A stretch of 64,000 nucleotides of DNA from the NCBI RefSeq assembly GCF_900102545.1, contig NZ_FNBN01000015.1:43571-107570 (forward strand), read 5' to 3'. Under the pieces are notes generated by a model that did no database searches, was not told the origin of the DNA, and saw only the letters and a program-made list of their open reading frames with translations. This document shows, piece after piece, positions 41,328 through 49,903 of this stretch (position 1 is the stretch's first letter; every line of letters begins with the position of its first letter). The translations under genes and the position numbers were made by a program. This stretch comes from Chitinophaga filiformis (GTDB lineage: Bacteria > Bacteroidota > Bacteroidia > Chitinophagales > Chitinophagaceae).

Positions 41328-41348
41328 TTTATTGATTATTTTGCCAGA

Positions 41349-41356
41349 CAAAAATA
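41349..41356 (-). promoter_or_regulatory. Bacteroidota -7 element (TATTTTTG) of folP-cdaA
   Basis: CAAAAATA on the plus strand; reads TATTTTTG toward folP, 21 bp before the first candidate start. Confidence 0.55.
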
Positions 41357-41411
41357 GAATAATGTGGTGATCTGCAAGTAAGTATGTGAACACCACTTAA
41401 AATAGTTATCC

Positions 41412-42500
41412 ATGAAACTGCTCCTGAACCTATTAAGAATTATCGTTGGCGTTTTATTCATCTTCTCAGGTCTCGTCAAAGCAAATGATCCCCTGGGACT
41501 CAGTTATAAAATGGAGGAGTTTTTCGAGGTCCTGCATATGACCTTTATGTCTCCCTTATCGCTTACCTACTCCCTGGTGATGAATACCCTGGAGATTGCG
41601 CTGGGCGCTGCTTTGCTCTTAGGATTCAGCATGCGTTTAACGTCTACCTTGCTGCTCATCATGATCGCGTTCTTTACCTTCCTGACAGGTTATGCCCTGT
41701 ATAGCGGGGAAATAAAGGAATGCGGATGTTTTGGCGACTGTATCAAACTGACGGCCACAGAAACGTTCTGGAAAGATGTGATACTGCTGGTGATGATCCT
41801 GATCATCTTCATCTACCGGAAACGCATACAGCCGCTGTTTGGCAAAAAACTGACATTGGTGCTGACGCTTTTGTCTGTGCTATTTGCGGTGGGCTTACAG
41901 TGGTATACTTTATCGCATCTGCCTATCGTTGACTGTCTGGGATATAAAGTCGGCAACAATCTTCCTGAGAAAATGAAACTGCCTCCGGGCGCACGTCCTG
42001 CGGAATATAAAACGGTGCTGATATACGAAAAGGATGGCAAGCAACAGGAGTTTACGCCTGAGAACTATCCATGGTCAGACAGCACCTGGAAATTTGTAGA
42101 CCGTCGCGACAAGCTGATACGTGAAGCAGAGGGAGAGGCGGCTGTGAAGGATTTCATCCTCACAGACCTGGATGGGGGAGACCAGACCCAGGCTATCCTG
42201 ACAGAGCCAACACCGGTATACCTGTTCCTCGTAAAGAATGTGAAGGAAGCAGGCGAAGGCTGGGATGCTAAAATGCATGCCCTGCAGGAACAGGCCAAGA
42301 CGGGTAAGGTTTACATTTACGGTGTGACCGCTTCCAGCAAAGCAGATATTTCGGCTTTTACCGCTGCACACGGGTTGCAGTTCCCTTTCCTGCAGATGGA
42401 TGGCACGGCTATTAAGACAGCGGGAAGAAGCAATCCCTGCCTGATATTGCTGGAGAAAGGCACCGTAAAAGGCAAATGGCATTATAACGATATACCATAA
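41412..42500 (+). CDS. BT_3928-like DoxX-family membrane protein
   Basis: 362 residues. The first 180 residues hold about five helices of the DoxX/MauE fold, with FIFSGLVKANDPLGLSYKMEEFFE near the start and a Cys motif CGCFGDC near 110. The C-terminal 180 residues are a soluble, thioredoxin-like region (VYIYGVTASSKADISAFTAAHGLQFPFLQMD, here only its core VYIYGVTASSKAD). The family (named after a Bacteroides protein) is thought to deal with thiol redox in the membrane, by resemblance to MauE/VKOR; this is inference. Start at 41412, divergent from folP, and followed within 4 bp by an ABC permease. Confidence 0.85.
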   Translation: MKLLLNLLRIIVGVLFIFSGLVKANDPLGLSYKMEEFFEVLHMTFMSPLSLTYSLVMNTLEIALGAALLLGFSMRLTSTLLLIMIAFFTFLTGYALYSGEIKECGCFGDCIKLTATETFWKDVILLVMILIIFIYRKRIQPLFGKKLTLVLTLLSVLFAVGLQWYTLSHLPIVDCLGYKVGNNLPEKMKLPPGARPAEYKTVLIYEKDGKQQEFTPENYPWSDSTWKFVDRRDKLIREAEGEAAVKDFILTDLDGGDQTQAILTEPTPVYLFLVKNVKEAGEGWDAKMHALQEQAKTGKVYIYGVTASSKADISAFTAAHGLQFPFLQMDGTAIKTAGRSNPCLILLEKGTVKGKWHYNDIP

Positions 42501-42504
42501 ATGC

Positions 42505-43557
42505 ATGTTCAGATTTCTGCTGCGTAAATTCAGTTATGGGATACTGGTACTGCTGGGCGTAGTACTGCTTGTATTCTTCCTGTTCAACGTATTACCGGGA
42601 GATCCGGCCCGTTTGACACTGGGACAGCGCGCAGATGTGACATCGCTTGAAAATGTAAGAAAGGAACTGCACCTGGATAAACCATTACCGGTGCAGTTCC
42701 TTTTATATTTAAATGACCTTTCTCCGCTGAGTATTCATACACAGGAAGATGCGAAAGGGACACTACATTATCTCACACTGGCCCACTTATCCGGCAGCAG
42801 GATACTCGTGCTGAAAACGCCTTATCTGCGCCGTTCCTATCAGGGGAAGAAAGACGTATGGGAAATACTGACAGAAGCCCTGCCGGGAACGCTGGTTTTG
42901 GCTACGGCAGCGATGCTGTTTGCGACGGTAGTGGGTATTGGGCTGGGTATACTATCAGCAGTAAAACAAAATACCTGGATGGATACAGGGGCGGTATTTG
43001 CCAGTGTGATGGGGATCTCCGCACCATCCTTCTTTATGGGCATTGTGGTGGCTTACCTGTTTGGCTTCGTATGGAGTGATTATACCGGCCTCCATATGAC
43101 GGGCAGTTTATATGAAATAGATCCTTTTGCAGGAAGGACCATCAATCTCCGGAACCTCGTCCTGCCTGCCATTACGCTGGGTATCCGGCCGCTGGCCATT
43201 ATTGTACAGTTAACGCGCAGCGCCATGCTGGACGTGCTGCACCAGGATTATATACGTACTGCATACGCCAAGGGCCTGCCCCGATGGCTGGTGGTGCTGA
43301 GACATGCACTGCGGAATGCACTGAACCCCGTTATTACCGCCATCACCGGTTGGTTTGCCGAGTTGCTGGCAGGGGCCTTTTTCGTGGAATATATCTTCGG
43401 ATGGAAAGGGATTGGAAAAGTAACGGTGGATGCTTTGGAGAAGTTTGACTTTCCAGTGCTGATGGGGGCTGTCTTATTTACGGCAGGTATTTTTGTGATC
43501 ATTAACCTGCTGGCGGATGTATTGTATAGCGTTATAGATCCCCGGATAAAATTATAA
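42505..43557 (+). CDS. OppB/DppB-type ABC transporter permease, alone
   Basis: 350 residues, six membrane helices. N-terminal LVFFLFNVLPGDPARLTLGQ and the loop with the EAA-like motif (DYIRTAYAKGLPRWLVVLRHALRNALNP) are those of peptide/nickel ABC permeases. A roughly 50-residue insertion with LSIHTQEDAKGTLHYL lies after the first helix, as in other Bacteroidota members. The partner permease (OppC), ATPases and binding protein are not adjacent, so they must be elsewhere or it works in an unusual complex. It begins 4 bp after the DoxX-like gene, so the two are translated from one mRNA. Confidence 0.9.
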   Translation: MFRFLLRKFSYGILVLLGVVLLVFFLFNVLPGDPARLTLGQRADVTSLENVRKELHLDKPLPVQFLLYLNDLSPLSIHTQEDAKGTLHYLTLAHLSGSRILVLKTPYLRRSYQGKKDVWEILTEALPGTLVLATAAMLFATVVGIGLGILSAVKQNTWMDTGAVFASVMGISAPSFFMGIVVAYLFGFVWSDYTGLHMTGSLYEIDPFAGRTINLRNLVLPAITLGIRPLAIIVQLTRSAMLDVLHQDYIRTAYAKGLPRWLVVLRHALRNALNPVITAITGWFAELLAGAFFVEYIFGWKGIGKVTVDALEKFDFPVLMGAVLFTAGIFVIINLLADVLYSVIDPRIKL

Positions 43558-43727
43558 TCGATTCGTTTCTAACAGATTGTCATCTTTTCTGAAAATCTTC
43601 ACTTTTTTTGTAACAAAGTATTTTGTGGGTCGTCTTCTTTGTATAAACGCCCTGTAGCAAGCGGATGAACAAGGAGAGAAGAAGAGATAGGGGTTAATTA
43701 GTAACTTAGAACAAGGAATCTGTTATT

Positions 43728-44243
43728 ATGTCTTTAACACTATTTCTCTCCCAGGTAGTTCCCGTCAGGCAGAAGCTGTACCGCTTTGCCTACAGACTAC
43801 TTGAGAACGAGGAAGATGCGATGGATGTAACACAGGACGCCCTGATGAAGGTATGGCAGCAGCAGGAGCGGATGACCGATTTGCAGAATATGGAAGCCTG
43901 GTGTATGCGTATTGTGCGCAACCTGGCGCTGGACAAGCTGAAAGCCAGGAAATACAGGAGGTCGGAAGAGCTGGACAGGGCAGGAGATATGCCGGCACAA
44001 CATCAGCCTAATCCACATGCCGCTGCAGAGCAACAGGACGTAATGAACAATGTACACCGTATTATCGCGGCATTGCCGGAAAAATACCGTACTATTATAC
44101 AACTGAGGGATATTGATGGGTATAGCTATCAGGAGATAGCAGAGATACTGTCGGTGGAGATGAGTGAAGTGAAGATCAACCTTCACCGGGCAAGGAAAAC
44201 AGTACGTGAACAATTACAAAAACTGCAAGTGTATGGAGTTTAA
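43728..44243 (+). CDS. ECF RNA polymerase sigma factor
   Basis: 171 residues. Region 2 (LYRFAYRLLENEEDAMDVTQDALMKVW) and region 4 (LPEKYRTIIQLRDIDGYSYQEIAEILSVEMSEVKINLHRARKTV; core YSYQEIAEILSVEMSEVK) are complete. The stop overlaps the start of the next gene by 11 bp. This arrangement, sigma, small membrane anti-sigma, then DUF4252 proteins, is a recurrent Bacteroidota module. Confidence 0.93.
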   Translation: MSLTLFLSQVVPVRQKLYRFAYRLLENEEDAMDVTQDALMKVWQQQERMTDLQNMEAWCMRIVRNLALDKLKARKYRRSEELDRAGDMPAQHQPNPHAAAEQQDVMNNVHRIIAALPEKYRTIIQLRDIDGYSYQEIAEILSVEMSEVKINLHRARKTVREQLQKLQVYGV

Positions 44244-44739
44244 CAAAGTCAGGGAATTACTGGACCGCTATTGGGATGGTACCTCTACACTGGAGGAAGA
44301 GGAAGCATTGCGCAGTTTTTTCAGCAGAGACATCGCCAATCTCCCTGCGGACCTGAAAGAGGCGCAGCCCTTGTTCAGCTACTTTGCTGCGGAGCGCGAT
44401 ATTCCGATGCCGGTATTCCCTGATATAGAGATCGCTGTTGCTCAGCCACAGACGCCTGCAAGGCCTGTGAAACAGATGATATGGCAGCACTGGATGAAAT
44501 ATGCTGCTGTTTTGCTGATAGCAGTAGGCATTGGTTACGCCATCAGGCAGGCGGAGTCCAGGCATGACCAGATAGCAGTAGCAGTGTCCGAGCAGGATAC
44601 TTTTGATGATCCGGAAAAAGCATTTGCTGTTACACAAAAAGCACTGCAGCTGTTGTCGCGCAACCTGAACAAAGGCACAGCGCAGATGCAGAAACTGGCT
44701 TACTTCAACGAGGCAACGGAGAAGATCAAAGCAAATTAA
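44233..44739 (+). CDS. Putative anti-sigma factor, one membrane helix
   Basis: 168 residues. The N-terminal 90 residues are acidic and helical (FNKVRELLDRYWDGTSTLEEEEALRSFF), resembling the sigma-binding part of Bacteroidota anti-sigma factors. A single helix WMKYAAVLLIAVGIGYAI lies about 98-115, followed by a small periplasmic helical part. No zinc motif. The overlap with the sigma gene (44233-44243) indicates translational coupling. ATG at 44233 is chosen over one nine codons upstream. Confidence 0.75.
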   Translation: MEFNKVRELLDRYWDGTSTLEEEEALRSFFSRDIANLPADLKEAQPLFSYFAAERDIPMPVFPDIEIAVAQPQTPARPVKQMIWQHWMKYAAVLLIAVGIGYAIRQAESRHDQIAVAVSEQDTFDDPEKAFAVTQKALQLLSRNLNKGTAQMQKLAYFNEATEKIKAN

Positions 44740-44774
44740 TTGAGGCCATTCTAATTTTTAATAAAAAAAAACAC

Positions 44775-45299
44775 ATGAAACGCTTTTTGTTACTGATGCT
44801 GCTTGCAGTCAGCAGCATGCAACTATTTGCCCAGCAGGGAAGTGGAATAGACCGCTTTTTTGAAAAATATGAGAGCGATCAGAGTTTCACCCTGATAAGT
44901 GTCACACCCAAGATGTTTAGCATGTTCAGTAAACTGGACATCAATTCCTCCGAAGGAAAACAATTCCTTCAGATCATAAAAAAGATCAGGGGACTACGTA
45001 TCCTCGCGAAAGAAAACACCAAAGGAGGTAATGCCTTATTCAAAGAAGCATCGTCCATGCTGAATAAAGAATTTGAAGAGCTGATGACTGTCCGCGATGG
45101 AAAAGACGACCTTCGTTTTATGGTGAAGGAAAATGCGAAAGGAAATATTGCAGAACTGATCATGCTGGTCGGCAGCGATGATGAGTTCCTGGCAATGAGC
45201 CTGGTGGGAGATATCGACCTGGCGGAGATCAGTCAGCTGGCATCGAATATGAACATTGATGGTTTTGACAAACTCAAGAACCTGAAGAAACAACCCTAA
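44775..45299 (+). CDS. DUF4252 protein, copy 1
   Basis: 174 residues. Signal peptide MKRFLLLMLLAVSSMQLFAQ. The mature protein (GIDRFFEKYESDQSFTLISVTPKMF, core DRFFEKYESDQ) matches DUF4252, which is usually found behind sigma/anti-sigma pairs. Repeated helix-strand units (EELMTVRDGKDDLRFMVKE) then IAELIMLVGSDDEFLAMSLVGDID. Function unknown; it is probably a target or feedback component of this sigma system. Confidence 0.85.
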   Translation: MKRFLLLMLLAVSSMQLFAQQGSGIDRFFEKYESDQSFTLISVTPKMFSMFSKLDINSSEGKQFLQIIKKIRGLRILAKENTKGGNALFKEASSMLNKEFEELMTVRDGKDDLRFMVKENAKGNIAELIMLVGSDDEFLAMSLVGDIDLAEISQLASNMNIDGFDKLKNLKKQP

Positions 45300-45328
45300 C
45301 CCATTTTATCACCACATAAGCTTTTGAA

Positions 45329-45838
45329 ATGAAGTATTGTTCCATCCTTATAGTAGCACTTTTGCTGGCAGTAAGTCCGGCGATGGCCCAGAAGAAATCT
45401 CTCCGTAAGTTTTACCGTGCACACCGTGGAGATGCCTTCTCCTTCAGGATCGGCGTAGGCAGGGTACCGCTGAAGCTTGCCAGCTGGATAGTACCAAAGA
45501 GTGCCATGAAAGAAGACAGCATTCCGTTGAAACACTTGTTGTCCCGGGTTCAGAAGGTAAAGGTGTACACTATCTCCGGTGATGAAAGACCACCTGTTGG
45601 CATTGCTGATATGCAGCAATTAAAGCAGATGCTGATAGAGAAAGACAAGTTTGAACCGCTGATGGAAGTAAGGGATGGGAACAGCGTGGTGCATTTGCTG
45701 AACAGGGGAAAGGATGATGAACTGGGCCGTGTAGTGATCCTCGTACAGGATGAGAGTGATTTTGTAATGGTGAATCTGCGTACCACACTTCAGATGAAAG
45801 ATGTGAATATGCTGATAAAAGGGTTTGCGAAGAACTAG
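45329..45838 (+). CDS. DUF4252-like protein, copy 2
   Basis: 169 residues. Signal peptide MKYCSILIVALLLAVSPAMAQ. The mature part shares the architecture of the preceding DUF4252 gene, notably LMEVRDGNSVVHLLNRGKDDE and RVVILVQDESDFVMVNLRTTL, which parallel LMTVRDGKDDL and LIMLVGSDDEFLAMSLVGD. The pair looks like an old tandem duplication. Last gene of the sigma module; a strong terminator follows. Confidence 0.7.
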   Translation: MKYCSILIVALLLAVSPAMAQKKSLRKFYRAHRGDAFSFRIGVGRVPLKLASWIVPKSAMKEDSIPLKHLLSRVQKVKVYTISGDERPPVGIADMQQLKQMLIEKDKFEPLMEVRDGNSVVHLLNRGKDDELGRVVILVQDESDFVMVNLRTTLQMKDVNMLIKGFAKN

Positions 45839-45893
45839 ATGCCGGTGGAATACAGTTGCTATTCGGGTCTTGCCACATAGATATAGCATATAT

Positions 45894-45936
45894 AAAGGAA
45901 AGCCGTCCCCTTGTTTATTGGGACGGCTTTCCTTTT
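45894..45936 (+). terminator. Terminator of the sigma/DUF4252 operon
   Basis: AAAGGAAAGCCGTCCC (45894-45909) pairs with GGGACGGCTTTCCTTT (45920-45935), loop 10 nt. Confidence 0.92.
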
Positions 45937-45956
45937 GCCAATTCCGGCGCACTATA

Positions 45957-46376
45957 TCAATACGTCAGGATATCATCTATCTTATAAGTTTGCCCTTGTT
46001 TTACTACGAGCAGCTTGTTAACGATCCTCTTTTTGCTATAGTTATCTACATAAGAAACAATGTAAACATTTGGTTTCTGAGCATCCTTATTTATAACCAA
46101 AGTCTTCACCCAGTCGAGGTCCGTGTCTTGTGCCTGCAGAAATGGATCGGCATCCAGTTCCTCATCTTTTGCTATCCTGTTCAGGATTTTTTTTGTGCAG
46201 TATTTCTTTCTGATTAAAGCCAGGTCCGATTCCTCTTCTGTGGTGATGTAACTGGTATAAAACTGCTTTAACATAGTTGCAGCGCTATCATTGGATGCCT
46301 TATTCTGGGCCTTGCAAAATGAGCTGAAGAATATCAGCACACAGAAAAAACAGGAAGCTAAAAATTGTGTTTTCAT
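45957..46376 (-). CDS. Small secreted protein, DUF3828-like
   Basis: 139 residues. Signal peptide MKTQFLASCFFCVLIFFSSFCKA. The mature part (MLKQFYTSYITTEEESDLALIRKKYCT, core MLKQFYTSYIT, then LDADPFLQAQD and VYIVSYVDNYSKKRIVNKLLVVKQGQTYKIDDI) resembles the DUF3828 / lumazine-like NTF2-type fold of Bacteroidota. Family function unknown. It stands alone between the sigma module and the recF operon; a strong hairpin upstream insulates it from DUF721. Confidence 0.6.
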   Translation of the reverse strand: MKTQFLASCFFCVLIFFSSFCKAQNKASNDSAATMLKQFYTSYITTEEESDLALIRKKYCTKKILNRIAKDEELDADPFLQAQDTDLDWVKTLVINKDAQKPNVYIVSYVDNYSKKRIVNKLLVVKQGQTYKIDDILTY

Positions 46377-46391
46377 ATTATACTATCTAAG

Positions 46392-46427
46392 AAAAAACCG
46401 TTTCAATGATCATTGAAACGGTTTTTT
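46392..46427. terminator. Perfect 36-nt palindromic terminator after DUF721
   Basis: AAAAAACCGTTTCAATGA and its exact complement; an A-run and a T-run at the ends make it work in both directions. It ends the recF-DUF721 mRNA on the minus strand. Confidence 0.9.
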
Positions 46428-46449
46428 CTGTTTTATTAACAATGTTATT

Positions 46450-46737
46450 TTATCTGATGATGACTTCTCTTACCACTGTTTCCCCCAGCATTTCATTTAC
46501 CAGTTTGATAATGCGGTCTTTGGAATAAGACAGCTCCTGTTTAAGCGGAGCTACAGTAGTTGTGATGTGTAATTTACTGTCAATGAGTTGTATATTTTCT
46601 GTATAACGAGAGATGGTCTTTCCCATTAGTTGTTCCCAGTTCTCTTGTATACGCACCTCTGTCAGCCTCGGTTTAAGCCGGCTTTTAGACATAAAATCTC
46701 TGAGTGCATCTTGCATTGACGTCATTCCGTAGCGCAT
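46450..46737 (-). CDS. DUF721 (DciA-like) protein
   Basis: 95 residues. Contains the DUF721 core: VRIQENWEQLMGKTISRYTENIQLIDSKL, then ELSYSKDRIIKLVNEMLGE. The family includes DciA, the common replicative helicase loader of bacteria without DnaC; this short form fits the C-terminal KH-like domain alone. It is 25 bp downstream of recF on the same strand, in line with a replication role. Confidence 0.85.
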   Translation of the reverse strand: MRYGMTSMQDALRDFMSKSRLKPRLTEVRIQENWEQLMGKTISRYTENIQLIDSKLHITTTVAPLKQELSYSKDRIIKLVNEMLGETVVREVIIR

Positions 46738-46762
46738 GCGACAAAGATACGTATTTCGTGCA

Positions 46763-47845
46763 TCACTCCATCTCGATTAACTGAAAACTCTCTTCATTTT
46801 CTTTGAACGCATCGCGTATTCTTGCAGCATGTGTATCGGTAATGAAGACCTGGCCGTATGCCGGACTACTCACTAGTTTTATCAGTCTACTCACTCTTTC
46901 CTGATCCAGTTTTTCAAAGACGTCATCCAGCAGGAGGAGTGGTGGAAATTTTTTATGTGCTTTGATCACTTCAAACTGTGCCAGTTTTAATGCAAAGAGA
47001 AAACTCTTACGTTGTCCCTGTGAGGCGCTTGTCTTCATGGCATGATCGTCCAGCAGGAACTGCAGATCATCCCGGTGAATACCACCGGTGGTCCTTTGCA
47101 TCATCATATCTTTATACCGGTTGGCAGCCAGTAGTTCAGTGAAGGTTTGTTCATGGAGACCGGATTGATATTGTATATTGACAATTTCATGTTTACCGGC
47201 CAGATAATCATAGAGTTCCTGTACCTGTTTGATAAATCCCGGGAGGAAGGCGCGTCTCCATTCGAATACGGGCGTACCATGATGTACCAGTTGTTCATCA
47301 AATACATCGAGGAGGGCATCCTGGTTACCGCCCTGGGTAGCGATGGTTTTCAGCAGGCTGTTTTTCTGCTGTAATATTTTCTGGTAGGTAATCAGATGGT
47401 CGAGGTAGCCGGGATGCAACTGGCATAACAAGGCATCCAGCCATTTACGGCGTTCTTCGCTGCCACCGAGGATGATCTCTGCATCGTCGGGCGCAATCAT
47501 GACCGCAGGGTACTGACCCACGTGGCGGGAGAAGCGTTCGTAAGGCTCATCGTTGAGGGCAATTTCCTTTTTGCCTTCTTTGAGGGTACAGACGATCTTT
47601 CCTTCCTGGCCTTCCCGGTCGAGATATCCTTCCAGGCGGAAGCCATTGGTATGGTACTGGGTGTTCTGTGCTTCGCTGCTGGTAAAGTAGCTTTTGGTGA
47701 AGCATATATAATATATGGCATCGAGCAGGTTGGTCTTACCGGAGCCGTTGCGTCCGGTAATGCCGATGATGCGTTTATTGAAGTTGAAACTTTTCCCGGA
47801 GTAATTTTTAAACTGAACTAATGATATCTTTCTGAGCGACAGCAA
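46763..47845 (-). CDS. recF: DNA replication/repair protein RecF
   Basis: 360 residues; SMC-like ATPase that loads RecA onto gapped DNA through RecOR. Walker A GITGRNGSGKTNLLDAIYY near residue 28, the RecF segment FNKRIIGITG, signature region ASQGQRKSFLFALKLAQ and Walker B FPPLLLLDDVFEKLD. Start MLSLRKISLVQFKNY is typical. It is divergent from pdhA and followed by DUF721. Confidence 0.97.
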   Translation of the reverse strand: MLSLRKISLVQFKNYSGKSFNFNKRIIGITGRNGSGKTNLLDAIYYICFTKSYFTSSEAQNTQYHTNGFRLEGYLDREGQEGKIVCTLKEGKKEIALNDEPYERFSRHVGQYPAVMIAPDDAEIILGGSEERRKWLDALLCQLHPGYLDHLITYQKILQQKNSLLKTIATQGGNQDALLDVFDEQLVHHGTPVFEWRRAFLPGFIKQVQELYDYLAGKHEIVNIQYQSGLHEQTFTELLAANRYKDMMMQRTTGGIHRDDLQFLLDDHAMKTSASQGQRKSFLFALKLAQFEVIKAHKKFPPLLLLDDVFEKLDQERVSRLIKLVSSPAYGQVFITDTHAARIRDAFKENEESFQLIEME

Positions 47846-48001
47846 TTAACTTTCTGATTATCAGTTATGAATTAAAAATAAATTTATCGTAACCTGCCGG
47901 TGTGTGCAGAAAGACTGGTAATCAGGCCTTCCCGAAAGGGCACTATTTGCGGACAAGTTGCTGCAAAGTTGCAAAGTATTTAGTTTTTAGGATTTTCCTG
48001 T

Positions 48002-48009
48002 TATATTTG
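48002..48009 (+). promoter_or_regulatory. Bacteroidota -7 element (TATATTTG) of pdhA, in a duplicated stretch
   Basis: An exact TAnnTTTG match 18 bp before the GTG start of pdhA. The 13-mer TATTTGCGGACAA that contains it (48004-48016) also occurs 60 bp upstream (47944-47956), as if the promoter region had been partly duplicated. Confidence 0.6.
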
Positions 48010-48027
48010 CGGACAAATTAAGAAACA

Positions 48028-49038
48028 GTGGCTACAAAAACAGACGTAAAGACGAAATTCACCAAAGAGACATATTTGTACTGGTATGAATTGATGCTCT
48101 TGCTGCGCCGCTTTGAAGAAAAAGCCGGCCAATTGTATGGGATGCAGAAGATTCGTGGTTTTTGTCACCTGTACATAGGACAGGAAGCAATTGCCGCAGG
48201 TGCGATGACTGCGACTAAACCGGACGACAAGTTCATCACTGCCTACCGCGACCACGCGCTGGCTATAGCAAAAGGAATGACTCCTGATGAGTGTATGGCT
48301 GAACTGTATGGTAAAGCAACAGGTTGTTCCAAGGGTAAAGGTGGTAGTATGCACTTCTTTGCTCCTGATAAAGGTTTTTATGGTGGTCATGGTATCGTGG
48401 GTGCACAGATCGGTACCGGTGCAGGACTGGCTTTTGCTGAGCAGTACAAGGGTACTGACAGCGTAGCGCTTTGCTTCTTCGGTGATGGTGCTGCCCGTCA
48501 GGGTATGCTGCATGAGACCTTCAACATGGCCATGCTGTGGAAACTGCCTGTAATATTCATTTGCGAAAACAACATGTACGCGATGGGTACTTCAGTAGAA
48601 CGTACTTCCAACGTACTGGATATCTATAAGTTAGCGAATGCCTACGATATGCCTAGTGCTACTATCGATGGTATGAGCGCAGAAGCGGTACACGAAGGTG
48701 TAGAAAGAGCGGTAAAACGTGCTCGTGCCGGCGAAGGTCCTACCTTGCTGGAAATCAAGACTTACCGTTATCGTGGTCACTCCATGAGTGATCCGGCTAA
48801 ATACCGTACCAAAGAGGAAGTAGAAGAGTACAAGGAAAAAGATCCGATCAACCAGGTACTGGCTACTATCCAGAAAAACAAATGGGCTACAGAAGCCGAG
48901 ATCGAAGCTATCAACGAAAAGGTAAAACAGGAAGTGGAGCATTGCGTACAGTTCGCAGAAGAGTCTCCATGGCCTTCAGATGATGAGCTGCTGAAAGACG
49001 TATATGTTCAACAGGATTACCCATTCATTGTTGACTAA
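48028..49038 (+). CDS. pdhA: Pyruvate dehydrogenase E1 component, alpha subunit
   Basis: 336 residues; thiamine diphosphate-dependent decarboxylase subunit feeding acetyl-CoA. TPP motif GDGAARQGMLHETFNMAMLW then ENNMYAMGT, the start segment LYWYELMLLLRRFEEKAGQLY, FCHLYIGQEA, and phosphorylation-loop-like TYRYRGHSMSDPAKYR. The start is GTG at 48028; the first ATG lies inside the conserved domain. The beta and E2/E3 genes are not adjacent, as is common in Bacteroidota. A long hairpin terminator follows. Confidence 0.95.
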   Translation: MATKTDVKTKFTKETYLYWYELMLLLRRFEEKAGQLYGMQKIRGFCHLYIGQEAIAAGAMTATKPDDKFITAYRDHALAIAKGMTPDECMAELYGKATGCSKGKGGSMHFFAPDKGFYGGHGIVGAQIGTGAGLAFAEQYKGTDSVALCFFGDGAARQGMLHETFNMAMLWKLPVIFICENNMYAMGTSVERTSNVLDIYKLANAYDMPSATIDGMSAEAVHEGVERAVKRARAGEGPTLLEIKTYRYRGHSMSDPAKYRTKEEVEEYKEKDPINQVLATIQKNKWATEAEIEAINEKVKQEVEHCVQFAEESPWPSDDELLKDVYVQQDYPFIVD

Positions 49039-49046
49039 GTAATATG

Positions 49047-49105
49047 TAAAAGGTTAGCGATCTTGGCCGTTTAATATAAACGGGGTAGATTCGCTAACCT
49101 TTTTT
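49047..49105 (+). terminator. Terminator of pdhA
   Basis: AAAAGGTTAGCGA (from 49048) pairs with TCGCTAACCTTTT (to 49103), with an inner CCGTTT/AAACGG helix, then T-rich sequence that merges with the next promoter. Confidence 0.85.
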
Positions 49106-49112
49106 ATATTTG
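49105..49112 (+). promoter_or_regulatory. Bacteroidota -7 element (TATATTTG) of the TPR-ribH operon
   Basis: An exact TAnnTTTG match starting in the T-run of the pdhA terminator, 67 bp before the TPR gene start. Confidence 0.55.
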
Positions 49113-49179
49113 CGGGAATTTTACACAGCCGTAACCTGTACCGTAATAAGAAATAACAATTTTAACGATCACATTTACA

Positions 49180-49884
49180 ATGACCGAGACAAAAAATAAG
49201 ACCGCAGCTGAAAATACTTCCGCGTCAAAGGAATTCCAACTGGAAGACTCTATCCACAAGGCGGAAGAGTTCTTTAACAAGAATAAAAACAGCATTATCA
49301 TAGCCCTGCTCGTAATAGTAGTGGTAGTGGGCGGTTCTTTTGCCTACAACAGATTCATCAAGGCTCCTAACGAAAAGAAAGCACAGGACATGGTATTCCA
49401 TGCACAGCAGTATTTCGAAAAGGATTCTTTCCGTGTTGCATTAAATGGAGACGGTAACTATTACGGATTCCTGCAGGTAATTGATAAATACGGCAGCACC
49501 AAAACAGGTCAGTTAGCAAAATATTATGCAGGCGTGAGCTACGTGAAACTGGGTGAATTCCAGAAAGGCGTAGACATGCTGAAAGATTTCAGCAGCGGCG
49601 ATCAGATCGTACAGGCGATGGCCTACGGTTTGACCGGCGATGCATATATGGAACTGGGTAAAACTGAAGACGGTATCGAATATTATAAGAAAGCAGCTCA
49701 TCACAGCAACAACGAGCTGACTGCACCTACTTTCCTGTTCCGCGCAGGACTGGCACTGGAGAAAGCAAACAAACCTGCTGATGCCATTGCTGTTTACAAA
49801 GAAATCCGCGATAAATATCCTCAGACCCAGGAAGGCCGCGAAATGGATAAATACCTGGCGCGCCTGGGTGAAGTGAGGAATTAA
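49180..49884 (+). CDS. YfgM-like TPR membrane protein
   Basis: 234 residues. Cytosolic N-terminus (1-37), one membrane helix IIIALLVIVVVVGGSFAYN at about 39-57, then TPR helices in the periplasm (GQLAKYYAGVSYVKLGEFQKGVDMLKDF, core AKYYAGVSYVKLGEFQKG; MAYGLTGDAYMELGKTEDGIEYY; AIAVYKEIRDKYPQTQEG). This layout is that of YfgM/ancillary SecYEG-associated chaperone-like proteins; the actual partner is unknown. It is the first gene of an operon with ribH (19 bp gap). Confidence 0.85.
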   Translation: MTETKNKTAAENTSASKEFQLEDSIHKAEEFFNKNKNSIIIALLVIVVVVGGSFAYNRFIKAPNEKKAQDMVFHAQQYFEKDSFRVALNGDGNYYGFLQVIDKYGSTKTGQLAKYYAGVSYVKLGEFQKGVDMLKDFSSGDQIVQAMAYGLTGDAYMELGKTEDGIEYYKKAAHHSNNELTAPTFLFRAGLALEKANKPADAIAVYKEIRDKYPQTQEGREMDKYLARLGEVRN

Positions 49885-49903
49885 TTGATATTTTAATCTG
49901 GTC

